Positions 51,711 to 61,422 of a stretch of 64,000 nt of DNA are shown here, piece by piece. The stretch is from Pannonibacter phragmitetus_B (GTDB lineage Bacteria > Pseudomonadota > Alphaproteobacteria > Rhizobiales > Stappiaceae). Where the stretch lies: contig NZ_JBNINT010000001.1 in the NCBI RefSeq assembly GCF_050510895.1, forward strand, positions 1,612,001-1,676,000, given 5' to 3'. The stretch's first letter is position 1. Each line of letters opens with the position of its first letter. Under the pieces are notes generated by a model. It had not been told where the DNA came from. It searched no databases and worked only from the letters and a program-made list of their open reading frames with translations. Made by a program: the position numbers and the translations under genes.

Positions 51711-52732
51711 TCAGGAAATGTCCATGACAATTCGGCCGTCGATCTGTCCGGCACGCATCTTGTCAAAGATCGCGTTGATGTTGTCGAGCTTGTCCATGGC
51801 GTAGTGGGCCTTCACCTTGCCATCGGCGGCAAAGGCGAGGGACTCGGCAAGGTCATTGCGCGTGCCGACGATGGAGCCGCGAATGGTCTTGCGGTTGAGC
51901 ACCGTGTCGAAGATCGGCAGCGGGAAGTCTCCAGGGGCAGGCCGCACAGCGCCATGGTGCCGCGCCGGGCCAGCATGCCGAAGCCTTGCGCAAAGGACTT
52001 GGTGGACACGGCGGTAACGAGCACGCCTTCCGCGCCGCCAAGCTTCTGCACTTCAGCCACTGGGTCGGTCGTCAGCGCATTGATCGTCAGATCTGCGCCA
52101 AGGCTGCTGGCGAGCTTCAGCTTGTCGTCGCTGATATCGACGGCAACCACCTTCATGCCCATGGCACGGGCATATTGCACAGCCATGTGGCCGAGCCCGC
52201 CGACTCCGACGATGACCACGGTTTCACCAGGTTTCGACTCGGTTTCCTTAAGGCCCTTGTAGACCGTGACGCCGGCGCAGAGTACGGGCGCTGCGGGAGC
52301 GAATTCGAGACCATCGGGCAGGTGGCCGACATAGTCCGGATCGGCCAGCACATATTCGGCAAAGCCACCGTTAACGCTGTAGCCGGTGTTGTGCTGGTCG
52401 TGGCACAGGGTTTCCCAGCCGCCCATGCAGTGCTTGCAATGGCCGCAGGCCGAATGCAGCCACGGCACGCCCACCCGGTCGCCTTCCTTCACGCCCTTGA
52501 CGCCGGAGCCGACCTCGCAGACGAAGCCGACGCCTTCATGGCCCGGAATGAATGGTGGATTGGGCTTCACCGGCCAGTCGCCCTCGGCGGCGTGAAGGTC
52601 GGTATGGCAGACGCCGCTCGCCATCATCTTGACGACAATCTTGCCAGCCGTTGCTTCCGGCTTCAGGACTTCGCTGATGTCGAGCGGGGCGCCAAAGGCC
52701 CTTACGACGGCTGCCTTCATCTTCGCAGACAT
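51711..52732 (-). CDS. adhP: Zinc-dependent alcohol dehydrogenase, AdhP-like (one frameshift)
   Basis: 340 residues, the AdhP length, once one C is added to CCCC (GGGG at 51934-51937), making ALCGLPPGDFPLPIFDTVLNRKTIRGSIVGTRNDLAE. From MSAKMKAAVVRAFG (AAGGAG upstream). Catalytic zinc: GVCHTDLHAAEG and PGHEGVG; structural zinc: CGHCKHCMGGWETLC; NAD site GVGGLGHMAVQYAR; substrate loop HSACGHC. Oxidises primary alcohols such as ethanol, or reduces acetaldehyde. Single gene. Confidence 0.92.
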
Positions 52733-52940
52733 GGTGTCTCCTTCCGGCAAAAGTGCGGTGTGCCGACTGGATCGGATGCTTCAAGGCGGCGGTTCACAAT
52801 GGAGAATGGCAGCGATGAGGAGGCGGCGGCCTTGCTCCAGATCAATTGGCGGTTGTTTCTTGCTCCGGACTGTGGCTTGACAGCCGGAGCGCCGCACCGA
52901 ACCATGGTGCAACAGTCAGTTCTTTCAGGAGTTTTCCGCC

Positions 52941-54746
52941 ATGAGCCTGCCGACCTTCAAATCCTGGGCCGAAACTGCCCCGAAGCTCGTCGCGGTGGCA
53001 GCCGGGCGGGCGCCTGCGGATCTCGTCATCCGGGGCGGGCGCCTCGTCAACGTGCAGAGCCGCGAAATCCTGAATGGCTGGCAGGTGGCGATCAGTGAAG
53101 GCCGCTTTGCCTATGTGGGCCCTGATGCCTCGCACTGTATCGGCGAAGGCACGAGGGTGGTTGAGGCGGAAGGGCGTTTTCTCATCCCGGGGCTGCTCGA
53201 TGGCCACATGCATGTGGAAAGCGGCATGCTGACACCAGCGGAGTTCGCTGCCGCTGTCATTCCCCACGGCACCACTACGATCTTCCATGATCCGCACGAG
53301 ATCGCCAATGTGCTGGGGCTGGCGGGCGTGAAGATGATGCATGACGAATCGCTGCTGCAGCCAATCAACATGTTCACGCAGATGCCCTCCTGCGCGCCGT
53401 CTGCGCCGGGGCTGGAGACGACGGGCTTCGAGATCTCCGCTGAAGATGTGGCCGAGGCCATGAGCTGGCCGGGCATCATCGGTCTAGGCGAGATGATGAA
53501 CTATCCCGGTGTCATCAACGGCGATCCGCAGATGCTGGCCGAAATGGCCGCGACCATGGCCGCAGGCAAGACGGTTGGCGGCCACTATGCCAGCCCCGAC
53601 CGGGGCATTCCCTTCCATGCCTATGTGGCGGGTGGTGCGGCGGACGATCACGAGGGCACGGCGGAATCCGATGCCATCGCCCGCGTGCGGCAGGGCATGC
53701 GCTCCATGATGAGGCTGGGCTCGGCCTGGTATGACGTGGAAAGCCAGATTACGGCGGTGACGCAGAAGGGGCTCGACCCGCGCAACTTTATCTTGTGCAC
53801 CGATGATTGCCACTCTGGCACGCTGGTGAACGATGGCCACATGAACCGGGTGGTTCGCCATGCCATCGCCTGCGGCTGCGATCCGGTGATCGCGCTGCAG
53901 ATGGCAACGATCAACACGGCTTCCCACTTCGGGCTGGAGCGGGAGCTGGGCTCCATTGCGCCGGGGCGGCGCGCGGATGTGATCCTCACATCCAGTCTCA
54001 CCGATCTGCCCATTGAGGATGTTTATGCCCGGGGCGTTCTGGTCGCGCAGGGCGGGAAGCTGCTGGCGGACTGCCCGCATTACGACTGGCCGCAAAGCGC
54101 CCGTGAGACAGTGCGGCTTGGCAAGGTGCTTGAGGCAGCGGATTTCGCCATTCCCGCGCCTGCCGGGGCCAATGCGGTAAAAGCCCGCGTCATCGGCGTT
54201 GTCGAAAATCAGGCGCCCACCAAGGCGCTCACGGCGGAACTGCCCGTCTCTGGCGGGCTGGTGGAAGCCGAAGGGGAGGTTTGCCAGATTGCGCTGGTGG
54301 AGCGGCACCGCGCCACGGGCAAGGTGGTCAACGGCTTTGTCTCCGGCTTTGGCTACACGGGAGAGATGGCGATTGCCTCCACCGTTGCCCATGACAGCCA
54401 TCACATGATCGTCGTTGGCACCAGCCGCGAGATGATGGCGAAGGCCGCCGACCGGCTGGGCGAAGTGGGTGGCGGTGTCACCGTCTGGAAGGACGGCGAG
54501 GAACTGGCGCTGGTGGAACTACCCATTGCCGGTCTCATGTCCGACAGCCCCGCCGTGGATGTTGCGGCCAAGGCTGCGGCGATGGTGGAAGCCATGGCCG
54601 CCTGCGGCTGCACCCTCAACAATGCCTACATGCAGCACTCGCTGCTGGCGCTGGTCGTAATCCCGGAACTGCGCATTTCCGACCTCGGTCTCGTTGATGT
54701 CATCCGTTTTGAAATGACTGATCTGATCATGGGAAATGCGCAGTAG
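52941..54746 (+). CDS. ade: Adenine deaminase
   Basis: 601 residues from MSLPTFKSWAETAPKL (AGGAG nine bases upstream). Amidohydrolase-type deaminase: VEAEGRFLIPGLLDGHMHVESGMLTPAEFA (HxH), FHDPHEIANVLG, GLGEMMNYPGVI, ILCTDDCHSGTLVNDGHMNRVV, and a C-terminal segment GFSYTGEMAIASTVAHDSHHMIVVG. Converts adenine to hypoxanthine and ammonia in purine salvage or use as nitrogen source. Followed by a hairpin terminator and convergent with the ABC transporter operon. Confidence 0.96.
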   Translation: MSLPTFKSWAETAPKLVAVAAGRAPADLVIRGGRLVNVQSREILNGWQVAISEGRFAYVGPDASHCIGEGTRVVEAEGRFLIPGLLDGHMHVESGMLTPAEFAAAVIPHGTTTIFHDPHEIANVLGLAGVKMMHDESLLQPINMFTQMPSCAPSAPGLETTGFEISAEDVAEAMSWPGIIGLGEMMNYPGVINGDPQMLAEMAATMAAGKTVGGHYASPDRGIPFHAYVAGGAADDHEGTAESDAIARVRQGMRSMMRLGSAWYDVESQITAVTQKGLDPRNFILCTDDCHSGTLVNDGHMNRVVRHAIACGCDPVIALQMATINTASHFGLERELGSIAPGRRADVILTSSLTDLPIEDVYARGVLVAQGGKLLADCPHYDWPQSARETVRLGKVLEAADFAIPAPAGANAVKARVIGVVENQAPTKALTAELPVSGGLVEAEGEVCQIALVERHRATGKVVNGFVSGFGYTGEMAIASTVAHDSHHMIVVGTSREMMAKAADRLGEVGGGVTVWKDGEELALVELPIAGLMSDSPAVDVAAKAAAMVEAMAACGCTLNNAYMQHSLLALVVIPELRISDLGLVDVIRFEMTDLIMGNAQ

Positions 54747-54758
54747 CTACGCTTGACG

Positions 54759-54779
54759 GTCCCCGCACAAGGCGGGGAC
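54759..54779. terminator. Probable terminator between ade and dppD
   Basis: Perfect eight-base stem GTCCCCGC (54759-54766) / GCGGGGAC (54772-54779), five-base loop, weak tail GGTTTGG. Lies between two convergent genes. Confidence 0.55.
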
Positions 54780-54801
54780 GGTTTGGGGGTGTTGCTGCTT
54801 C

Positions 54802-55828
54802 TCACGCTGCCACGTTGGCCGCTTGTGGATGGAAGCAGGCGGAGACGTGGGTGGGCTGGCCACTGGCCGGGGCAAGCTCCGGTTTCTGATTGCGGCAGAC
54901 ATCGGTTGCAAAGGCGCAGCGCGGAGCGAAGGAGCAGGAAACGGGCTTCGTTTCCAGCGCGGGTGGGGAGCCGGGGATGGCGTCGAGCCGCTGGCCCTTC
55001 ACCACGTCATGCAGGTTGGCTGCCAGCAGGCCGCGCGTGTAGGGATGCTGCGGGTTGCGGATGATCTCGCGCGCCGGACCCATTTCCACGATATTGCCTG
55101 CATACATGACGGCGATCCGGTCCGACACTTCGATGGCAACGCCAATGTCGTGGGTGACGAAGATGACGCCCATGCCGAATTCCTTCTGCAATTCGCGCAG
55201 CAGCAGCAGGATCTGGATCTGCACGGTGGCATCAAGGGCGGTGGTCGGCTCGTCGGCCAGCAGCAGCTTGGGGCGGCAGGCGAGCGCGAGCGCGATCATG
55301 GCGCGCTGGCGCATGCCGCCGGACATCTCATGCGGATAGTTCTTCAGCCGCCGCTCGGGCGAGGGGATGCGCACACGGGTGAGCATGTCCAGCGCCACAT
55401 CCATGGCTGCCAGCTTGCTCACGCCCTTGTGGCGCATCACGGTTTCGGCGATCTGGTCGCCGATGGTAAAGACCGGATCGAGCGCCAGAGCCGGCTCCTG
55501 GAACACCATGGACACCTCGCTGCCCCGGAACGCCGAGAGGGCCGGGCCCTGCAGCTTCATCACGTCGGTGCCGTTCACCCGCACGCTGCCTTCGATTTCG
55601 GTGCGGCGGGGCGGCAGCAAGCGCAGCAGCGTTTTCAGCGTCACACTTTTGCCGGAGCCGGACTCCCCAGAAGCCCTAGGGTTTCGCCCTGCTGCATACT
55701 GAGGCTGACGCCGTTGATGGCATGAACCGTGCGTTCGCCCTTGAAACGGACGGTGAGGTTGTCGAATTCCATCAGGGGGCGGCAGAGGTCATTGTGCCAT
55801 TCGCTGTGCCAGTCGCTGTGCTCGTCAT
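54802..55828 (-). CDS. dppD: Peptide-type ABC transporter ATP-binding protein, DppD-like (two frameshifts)
   Basis: About 342 residues when two one-base deficits are filled. Start is the ATG complement of 55826-55828, sharing ATGA with the upstream gene and with AAGGAGG before it. Adding C at GGGGG 55775-55779 gives TSAAPLMEFDNLTVRFKGERTVHAINGVSL; adding G at CCCC 55665-55668 completes Walker A (GETLGLLGESGSGKSVTLKTLL). Then ABC signature SGGMRQRAMIALALA, Walker B LLLADEPTTALD and the C-terminal iron-sulfur-like Cys cluster (VSCSFAPRCAFATDVC) of OppD/DppD proteins. Energises uptake with DppF. Confidence 0.88.
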
Positions 55829-56887
55829 TCCGCGGCCTCCTTCAGGGCAAGGCTGTGGCCGGAGGCGGGCTCCAGCATGTGGCAGGCGGCCATGTGGTCT
55901 TCCGCTCCGGGAAGGGTGGCAAGCGCCGGTTTCGCCGAGGCGCAGACGCTTTCGGCAAAGCGGCAGCGGGTGTGGAAACGGCAGCCGGTAGGCGGGTTGA
56001 TCGGGTTGGGCGGATCGCCTGCGAGCGGCGGTTCCATGGTGCGGTTGTCCGGGTCCATGGAGGGCATCGCAGCAAAGAGCGAGGCGGTGTAGGGGTGAGC
56101 CTGCCGCTCGTAGATGCTCTCAGCGGGGCCGATTTCCACCACCTCGCCCAGATACATCACCATCACCCGGTCGGAAATGTAGCGCACCACATTCAGATCA
56201 TGAGAAATGAAGACGTAGGTGAGGCCAAGCTCTGCCTTGAGGTCGTTCAGCAGGTTAAGCACCTGCGCTTCCACGGATTTGTCGAGGGCGGAGACAGCCT
56301 CATCCAGGATGACGAGGCGCGGTGCCATGGCGAGCGCACGAGCGATGTTGATGCGCTGGCGCTGCCCGCCGGACAGTTCGTGCGGATAGCGGTGAGCAAA
56401 GCGGGCTGGATCAAGGCCTACCTTCTCCATAAGCCGGCGGGCACGGCCCTCCGGGTCGTCCATGCCATGCAGCTTCGGGCCGAAGGCGATGGAGTCGAGA
56501 ATGGTGAGGCGCGGGTTGAGTGAGGCGTAGCTGTCCTGAAACACCATCTGCACGCCGCGCCGCAGGTCCTTCAGCGCCAGTTCCGCGCCCAGCGCCTCGC
56601 CGTCGAAGATGATCTGCCCGGCATCATGCGGGATGAGGCCGATCAAGAGGCGTGCTGTGGTGGACTTGCCACAGCCGGATTCACCGACGATGCCAAGCGT
56701 CTCCCTTTTTCACATGGAATGAAACATCGTCCACCGCATGCACGGTGCCGGTCCGCCGGTTGAGAAGGCCGGAGCGGATGGGGAAGTGTTTGGTAAGGTT
56801 CTGCGCCATCAGCAGAGGCTGCGCCGGACCGCCGCGATCTTCGGTTTGTGCAACTGCGTCTGCGTTCAAGGCTTTGGTGGCTGTCAT
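55825..56887 (-). CDS. dppF: Peptide-type ABC transporter ATP-binding protein, DppF-like (one frameshift)
   Basis: About 354 residues from MTATKALNADAVAQTEDRGG (AGGAG upstream). The frame breaks at AAAAAGGGAG (56702-56710 complement); two added bases give FHVKKGETLGIVGESGCGKSTTARLLIGLI, an intact Walker A. Beyond it: Q-loop QMVFQDSYASLNPR, signature LSGGQRQRINIARALA, Walker B LVILDEAVSALD, and GCRFHTRCRFAESVC at the end, as in OppF/DppF. Unlike the others here the deficit is two bases (or one extra). Confidence 0.88.
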
Positions 56888-56898
56888 TGGCTTGCTCC

Positions 56899-57786
56899 TC
56901 AATCCTTGACGTTCATGGCGCTGCGCAGACCGTCGCTGAGCAGGTTGAGGCACAGGGAGGTGGCGAAGATCATCAGGCCGGGCAGTGCAGCGACGTAAGG
57001 GTTTACGTAGATCGCCGTGCGCAGCGTGTTGAGCATCAGGCCCCATTCCGGCTCGGGCGGGCGCACGCCGATGCCGAGGAAGGAGAGGCCTGCGGCGAGG
57101 ATCATGCACACGCTGGTGAGACTGGTGGCATAGACAAAGATTGGGCCGATGACGTTGCTGATCACATGGGCGCGGATGATGGTCAGCGCCCCGCCGCCAC
57201 TCGCTCTTGCCGCATCGATATAGTCGAGCGAGCGCACGCTTGCTGTTGCGCTTTCGGCAACGCGGGCGATGGGCGGGATGAAGACGATGGTGAGCGACAC
57301 CAGACTGTTGACGATGCCGGCGCCCAGCGCGCTGGAAATGGCGATGGCGAGAAGCACGGACGGAAAGGCGAAGAAGATGTCGACGGTGCGCATGATCACC
57401 GTGTTGAGCCAGCCGCCCGCATAGCCCGCAATGATGCCTAATGCTGAGCCGATGAAGAAGGCGAAGACGACCGGCATCAGTCCGACAAAGAGTGTAAGAC
57501 GCCCGCCGTAGATAAGCCGGGCGAGCATGTCGCGGCCCTGTTCGTCGGTGCCCAGTGGATGGCCGTCGAAGCCTATGGGTTTCAGGCGGCGGATCATGCT
57601 GGCCTTGTAAGGATCGGCGAGGCCCAGATAAGGGGCAAAGATGGCAGCAAAAACGAGCGCCGCCAGAATGATGAGGCAGATCACGGCCAGCCGGTCGCGC
57701 AGGAAACGGCGCGTGACGCCGGACCAGTAGCCGGGGGCGGATTGCACCACGGGGGCGGTGATCGTAGCGGGGCTTGTAACGCTCAT
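56899..57786 (-). CDS. dppC: Peptide-type ABC transporter permease, DppC-like
   Basis: 295 residues, start MSVTSPATITAPVV. Six membrane helices; the OppC N-terminal segment GTDEQGRDMLARLIYGGRLTLFVGL and EAA loop DAARASGGGALTIIRAHVISNVIGPI (which contacts the ATPases) are clear. Four bases downstream of dppB; upstream of dppF by 11 bases. Confidence 0.94.
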   Translation of the reverse strand: MSVTSPATITAPVVQSAPGYWSGVTRRFLRDRLAVICLIILAALVFAAIFAPYLGLADPYKASMIRRLKPIGFDGHPLGTDEQGRDMLARLIYGGRLTLFVGLMPVVFAFFIGSALGIIAGYAGGWLNTVIMRTVDIFFAFPSVLLAIAISSALGAGIVNSLVSLTIVFIPPIARVAESATASVRSLDYIDAARASGGGALTIIRAHVISNVIGPIFVYATSLTSVCMILAAGLSFLGIGVRPPEPEWGLMLNTLRTAIYVNPYVAALPGLMIFATSLCLNLLSDGLRSAMNVKD

Positions 57787-57789
57787 GGC

Positions 57790-58743
57790 TCAGGCCCTCT
57801 TGATGCGCGGGTCGATGGCGGCCTGTGCCACATCGACGAGGAGGTTCATGGTGACGAAGAACATGGCGAGCACCAGGATCGTGCCCTGCAGGAGCGGCAG
57901 ATCACGCTGGAAGATTGCGTTGGACAGGAGGAAACCAGAGCCGGGCCAGTTGAACACAGTCTCGATCAGGATCGAGCCGCCCAGCAGATAGCCGAGTTGC
58001 AGGCCCATGACTGACAGGGCGGTGGGAGCGGCATTCCACAGTACGTGGCGCAGCACCTCGCGGTGGCGCATGCCCTTGGCGTAGAGCGCTTGCACGAAAT
58101 CCATCGTCAGAATGTCACCCACCAGCGCACGCACCGTGCGGGCCACCAGCCCGATGGGCACGACAGAGAGGGTGACGGATGGCAGGATCAGATACTTGAA
58201 GTGCTCGAAGTCCCAGACCCACTCGCCAGAGCCGCCGGGCCCTGCGCCCATGGCTGGAAGCCAGCCAAGCTGAACCGAGAAGATGATCACCAGCACGATG
58301 CCGAGCCAGTAGTTCGGCACGGAGACGCCTGTGATGGCGGCCCCCGTCACCAGCCGGTCAAAGACAGTGCCACGCCAGTATCCAGCAAGAAAACCAAGCG
58401 TCATGCCAATCGGGAAGGCGATGAGGCTTGCCATCAGCGCGAGCAGCAACGAGTTCTGGACCGCGCCGAATACTTCCTCAGCCACCGGACGGCCCGTGGC
58501 GATGGACTTGCCGAGGTCGCCGGTCACGACCTTACCGACCCAGATGGCGTATTGAACGGGCAAGGGCTTGTCGAGCCCGTAGGCCGAGCGCATGGCTGTC
58601 TGTTCTTCCTGTGTCGCGTCAACAGGCATGATGGCCGTCAGCGGATCGCCGGGGGCGATATGCACGAGCAGGAAGCAGATCAGGCTGACGCCGATGGCAA
58701 CCGGCAGCACATAGATCAGACGGCGCAGAAGATAGATGAACAT
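57790..58743 (-). CDS. dppB: Peptide-type ABC transporter permease, DppB-like
   Basis: 317 residues, MFIYLLRRLIYVLPVAIGVSLICFLLVHIAPGDPL at the N terminus is the standard DppB/OppB start. Six helices; EAA loop YAKGMRHREVLRHVLWNAAPTALSVMGLQ; ends RDLPLLQGTILVLAMFFVTMNLLVDVAQAAIDPRIKRA. Second gene of the operon after the binding protein. Confidence 0.95.
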   Translation of the reverse strand: MFIYLLRRLIYVLPVAIGVSLICFLLVHIAPGDPLTAIMPVDATQEEQTAMRSAYGLDKPLPVQYAIWVGKVVTGDLGKSIATGRPVAEEVFGAVQNSLLLALMASLIAFPIGMTLGFLAGYWRGTVFDRLVTGAAITGVSVPNYWLGIVLVIIFSVQLGWLPAMGAGPGGSGEWVWDFEHFKYLILPSVTLSVVPIGLVARTVRALVGDILTMDFVQALYAKGMRHREVLRHVLWNAAPTALSVMGLQLGYLLGGSILIETVFNWPGSGFLLSNAIFQRDLPLLQGTILVLAMFFVTMNLLVDVAQAAIDPRIKRA

Positions 58744-58864
58744 GGGCGGTGGCCGCTCTTCTCTGGAAACCGGTGTCTTTTGCGCCCCGGCTCTTGCGGC
58801 CGGGATCGTGGGGTATGCTCGGGAGGGACTGCCCGGCGGAGAAAGCCCCGCCGGGCAGAGAGCC

Positions 58865-60475
58865 TTATTCCATCGTGATGGAGGAGAAGTTCAGGTACCA
58901 GTTCTGCGGCTGCACGAAGCCCTTCACCTTGCCCGTCATGGCGCGCGGGGCAACATCGTGCGTGACCATCAGGAACAGCGCGTCATTGACGAACTTCTCG
59001 TGGGTCTTGCGGATCACCTCATCTTGCTTCTCCGGGTCGAAGGTGGTCTTGATCTGCTTGAACAGGTCTTCCATCTCCGGATCGCAGTAGTGGCCCCAGT
59101 TGGTGCCGTTCGGCGCCACAAGGTCGCAGCTCAGGTGCCGCAGGAAGCCAGTGAACGGGTCCTGAATGAAGTAGGTGAAGTTGATCGACTGGGAGCCCTC
59201 GACGCTCGGGTCCTTGGCACCGGCGCGCCACAGGTTGATCATCTGGTTCCATTCCACCACCATGAACTCCACCTCGATGCCCACTTCCGCAAGGCTCTGC
59301 TGGATGTACTCATTCATGGGCAGCGGCAGCATCTGGCCGGAACCGGATGGCGAGATCAGAGCCTTCACCTTCAGCGGCTTGTCCGGGCCGTAGCCGGCTT
59401 CCGCCAGCAGGCGCTTGGCCTCTTCCGGGTCATACTTCACGTCAAAAGTGGGTTTGCCGAACCACTGGTTGGAAGGCGGCACGAAGCCCTTGGCCGGGAT
59501 CATCAACCCGCCCAGAAGTTCGGACAGGCCTTCACGGTCGATGGCAAGGTTTGCTGCCTTGCGGACATTGATGTCATTCCACGGCGAGCCTTCCACGCGC
59601 GAGAGGTGCCAGGTCCAGTTGTGCGGATAGGCGTTGGATGTAATGGTCATGCCCTGCGCCTTGATGGCCGGGATCGTGTCCGGGGCAGGAGCCTCGATCC
59701 AGTCCACCTGACCGGAGAGCAGCGCTGCGGTGCGGGCATTGGGCTCAGGCAGGGGCAGAAGGACCATCTTGTCGAGCTTCGGGATGCGCGCTTCATCCCA
59801 GTAGCCGCTGTTGGGAACGAGTTCTGCACGTTCACGCGGGACGAAGCTTGCGAGCTTCCACGGTCCGGTGCCCGACGGTGCCTTGGCAACCTCTTCCCAG
59901 TTCTTGCCCTTGGCTTCCCAGTTTGCCTTGGAGCTCATGAAGATCCAGGCGAGCTGGTAGGGCAGCGTGGCATCCGGCGCCTTGGTCACGACTTCCAGAG
60001 TGAAATCATCAACGGCGCGATAGGTGGCGACTGCCGGAATGCGCGACTTGCCCTGCGCGGCCTGGCGCGGGTCATACTGTTCGGCATCCGTCTTCAGCAG
60101 CTTGTCGAGGTTCCAAACCACGTCATGGGCAGTGAAGTCCGAGCCATCGTGGAACTTGACGCCCTGACGGATCTTGAAGGTCCACTTGGTGGTGTCGGCC
60201 GGATCAACGCTCCATTCGGTGGCAAGGCCCGGCGTCAGGCCCGACGGCTTGTCTGCGCTCGACAGGTCCCACTCGACCAGCGAGTCATAAACCGTGTAGC
60301 CGATGAAGCGCATGCCTTCGCCGCCCTGATCGACCTGTCCTGTGGTGAGAGGAATATCGGATGCCGTCATGCCGATGCGCAGCGTTCCTGCTGCCAAAGC
60401 ATGCATTGACGTGCCGGCAAGGGCGGCAAGCGAAAGGGCCGCAAGTGCTGCGCTTCGGAATGTCTTCAACGCCAT
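58865..60475 (-). CDS. ABC transporter substrate-binding protein, family 5
   Basis: 536 residues from MALKTFRSAALAALSLAALAGTSMHALA (signal peptide), with AAGGA nine bases before the ATG. Family-5 marks: LTPGLATEWSVDPADTTKWTFKIRQGVKFHDGSDFTAHDVVWNL, GTGPWKLASFVPRERAELVPNSGYW, NDINVRKAANLAIDREGLSELL. Binds peptides or other small solutes; the neighbouring amidase suggests an amide-bond compound. First gene of the transporter operon; a palindrome at 60610 lies in its promoter region. Confidence 0.93.
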   Translation of the reverse strand: MALKTFRSAALAALSLAALAGTSMHALAAGTLRIGMTASDIPLTTGQVDQGGEGMRFIGYTVYDSLVEWDLSSADKPSGLTPGLATEWSVDPADTTKWTFKIRQGVKFHDGSDFTAHDVVWNLDKLLKTDAEQYDPRQAAQGKSRIPAVATYRAVDDFTLEVVTKAPDATLPYQLAWIFMSSKANWEAKGKNWEEVAKAPSGTGPWKLASFVPRERAELVPNSGYWDEARIPKLDKMVLLPLPEPNARTAALLSGQVDWIEAPAPDTIPAIKAQGMTITSNAYPHNWTWHLSRVEGSPWNDINVRKAANLAIDREGLSELLGGLMIPAKGFVPPSNQWFGKPTFDVKYDPEEAKRLLAEAGYGPDKPLKVKALISPSGSGQMLPLPMNEYIQQSLAEVGIEVEFMVVEWNQMINLWRAGAKDPSVEGSQSINFTYFIQDPFTGFLRHLSCDLVAPNGTNWGHYCDPEMEDLFKQIKTTFDPEKQDEVIRKTHEKFVNDALFLMVTHDVAPRAMTGKVKGFVQPQNWYLNFSSITME

Positions 60476-60609
60476 CAATGTCATCCTTCTCTGAGAGGTT
60501 TGATATGTTTTTTGTCGAATGACTTTTAAGAACTTGCCATTCTGGAAATGTTCGAAAGTCATTTCATTTTTTGACTTGAAGGTCAGGTTTTCGTGCGTTA
60601 CCAAATCCT

Positions 60610-60624
60610 TCTGGTCTGACCAGA
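60610..60624. promoter_or_regulatory. FadR/PdhR-type operator
   Basis: TCTGGTCTGACCAGA, a perfect 7-1-7 palindrome containing TGGTNNNACCA, the core used by PdhR/LldR-like GntR regulators. It lies 51 bases before the FadR-type gene and 135 bases before the divergent binding-protein gene. A looser inverted repeat, AATGACTTT (60518-60526) with AAAGTCATT (60555-60563), lies nearer the latter. Confidence 0.75.
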
Positions 60625-60674
60625 TGAGCGTAGGAACAGCGCATTTTTGATGCAAGGCGAAGATTTAGGCAGAT

Positions 60675-61409
60675 ATGATCAGTCTTTCACCACATGACGC
60701 AGACGGCACGCTGGCGCTGCCGGAGGATGACGTCTCCGCCTCCGTTCCGGCGCGTGTCGCCCGGGCGATACAGGCGATGATTGCGGAGGAGGGGCTGGAA
60801 GAGGGCGATGCCCTGCCATCCCAGCGCGATCTGGCTGGCATTCTGGGGGCGTCCCGGCCTTCGGTGCGCGAGGCGATTTCCATGCTCGAAGCGCTGGGGC
60901 TGGTTCGTGTCGAACAGCGGCGCGGTTTGTTTGTCGCCGCGGCTTCCGGCCTTCAGCCGGCGGATCTTTGGGCGCACGGCACCGGCTACACGCTTGAGGA
61001 AACCTATCAATTCCGCATGGCGATGGAGCCGCAGGTGCTGCGTTTAGCCATGCCTGCCCTGACCGGAGATCTGAAATGGCGGCTGTGGCGCTCTGTCGAG
61101 GCGTTGATGGCAGCTGCCCGCACGGGCCGCAGTGTCGAAGCTGCTGAGCAGGACACCCTGTTCCACGATCTCATCGTTGAGGCCTGCGGTAACCGCATCT
61201 TCCAGTCCATGCACCGCATGATGGCACGGGAGTTCCAGAGCAGCCAGTGGGTGCCCATGGTGCGGATGGAAAGCATGGTAGAGACGGCAGCAGAGCATCT
61301 CGCCATTATGGATGCGGTGGACCGGCTGGACGCGGATGCCGCCTGCCGCGCCATGGCTGCTCATATTCAGGGCGCGGCGCGGCGTGCCGGAATAGACCTG
61401 ACTTCGTGA
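60675..61409 (+). CDS. GntR/FadR (FCD) family transcriptional regulator
   Basis: 244 residues. Winged helix VARAIQAMIAEEGLEEGDALPSQRDLAGILGASRPSVREAISMLEALGLVRVEQRRGLFV is the GntR type; the all-helical C-terminal FCD domain has DTLFHDLIVEACGNRIFQSMHRMM and AAEHLAIMDAVDRLDADAACRAMAAHI with the metal-ligand histidines. Divergent from the transporter with an operator between; 13 bases upstream of the amidase, so it likely controls both operons and itself. Confidence 0.93.
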   Translation: MISLSPHDADGTLALPEDDVSASVPARVARAIQAMIAEEGLEEGDALPSQRDLAGILGASRPSVREAISMLEALGLVRVEQRRGLFVAAASGLQPADLWAHGTGYTLEETYQFRMAMEPQVLRLAMPALTGDLKWRLWRSVEALMAAARTGRSVEAAEQDTLFHDLIVEACGNRIFQSMHRMMAREFQSSQWVPMVRMESMVETAAEHLAIMDAVDRLDADAACRAMAAHIQGAARRAGIDLTS

Positions 61410-61422
61410 GAAGGATGATTTC

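Noticed and set aside
58736..60409. 557-codon plus-strand frame opposite the ABC binding protein
   Set aside because: Antisense of a strongly supported family-5 binding protein; no motif.
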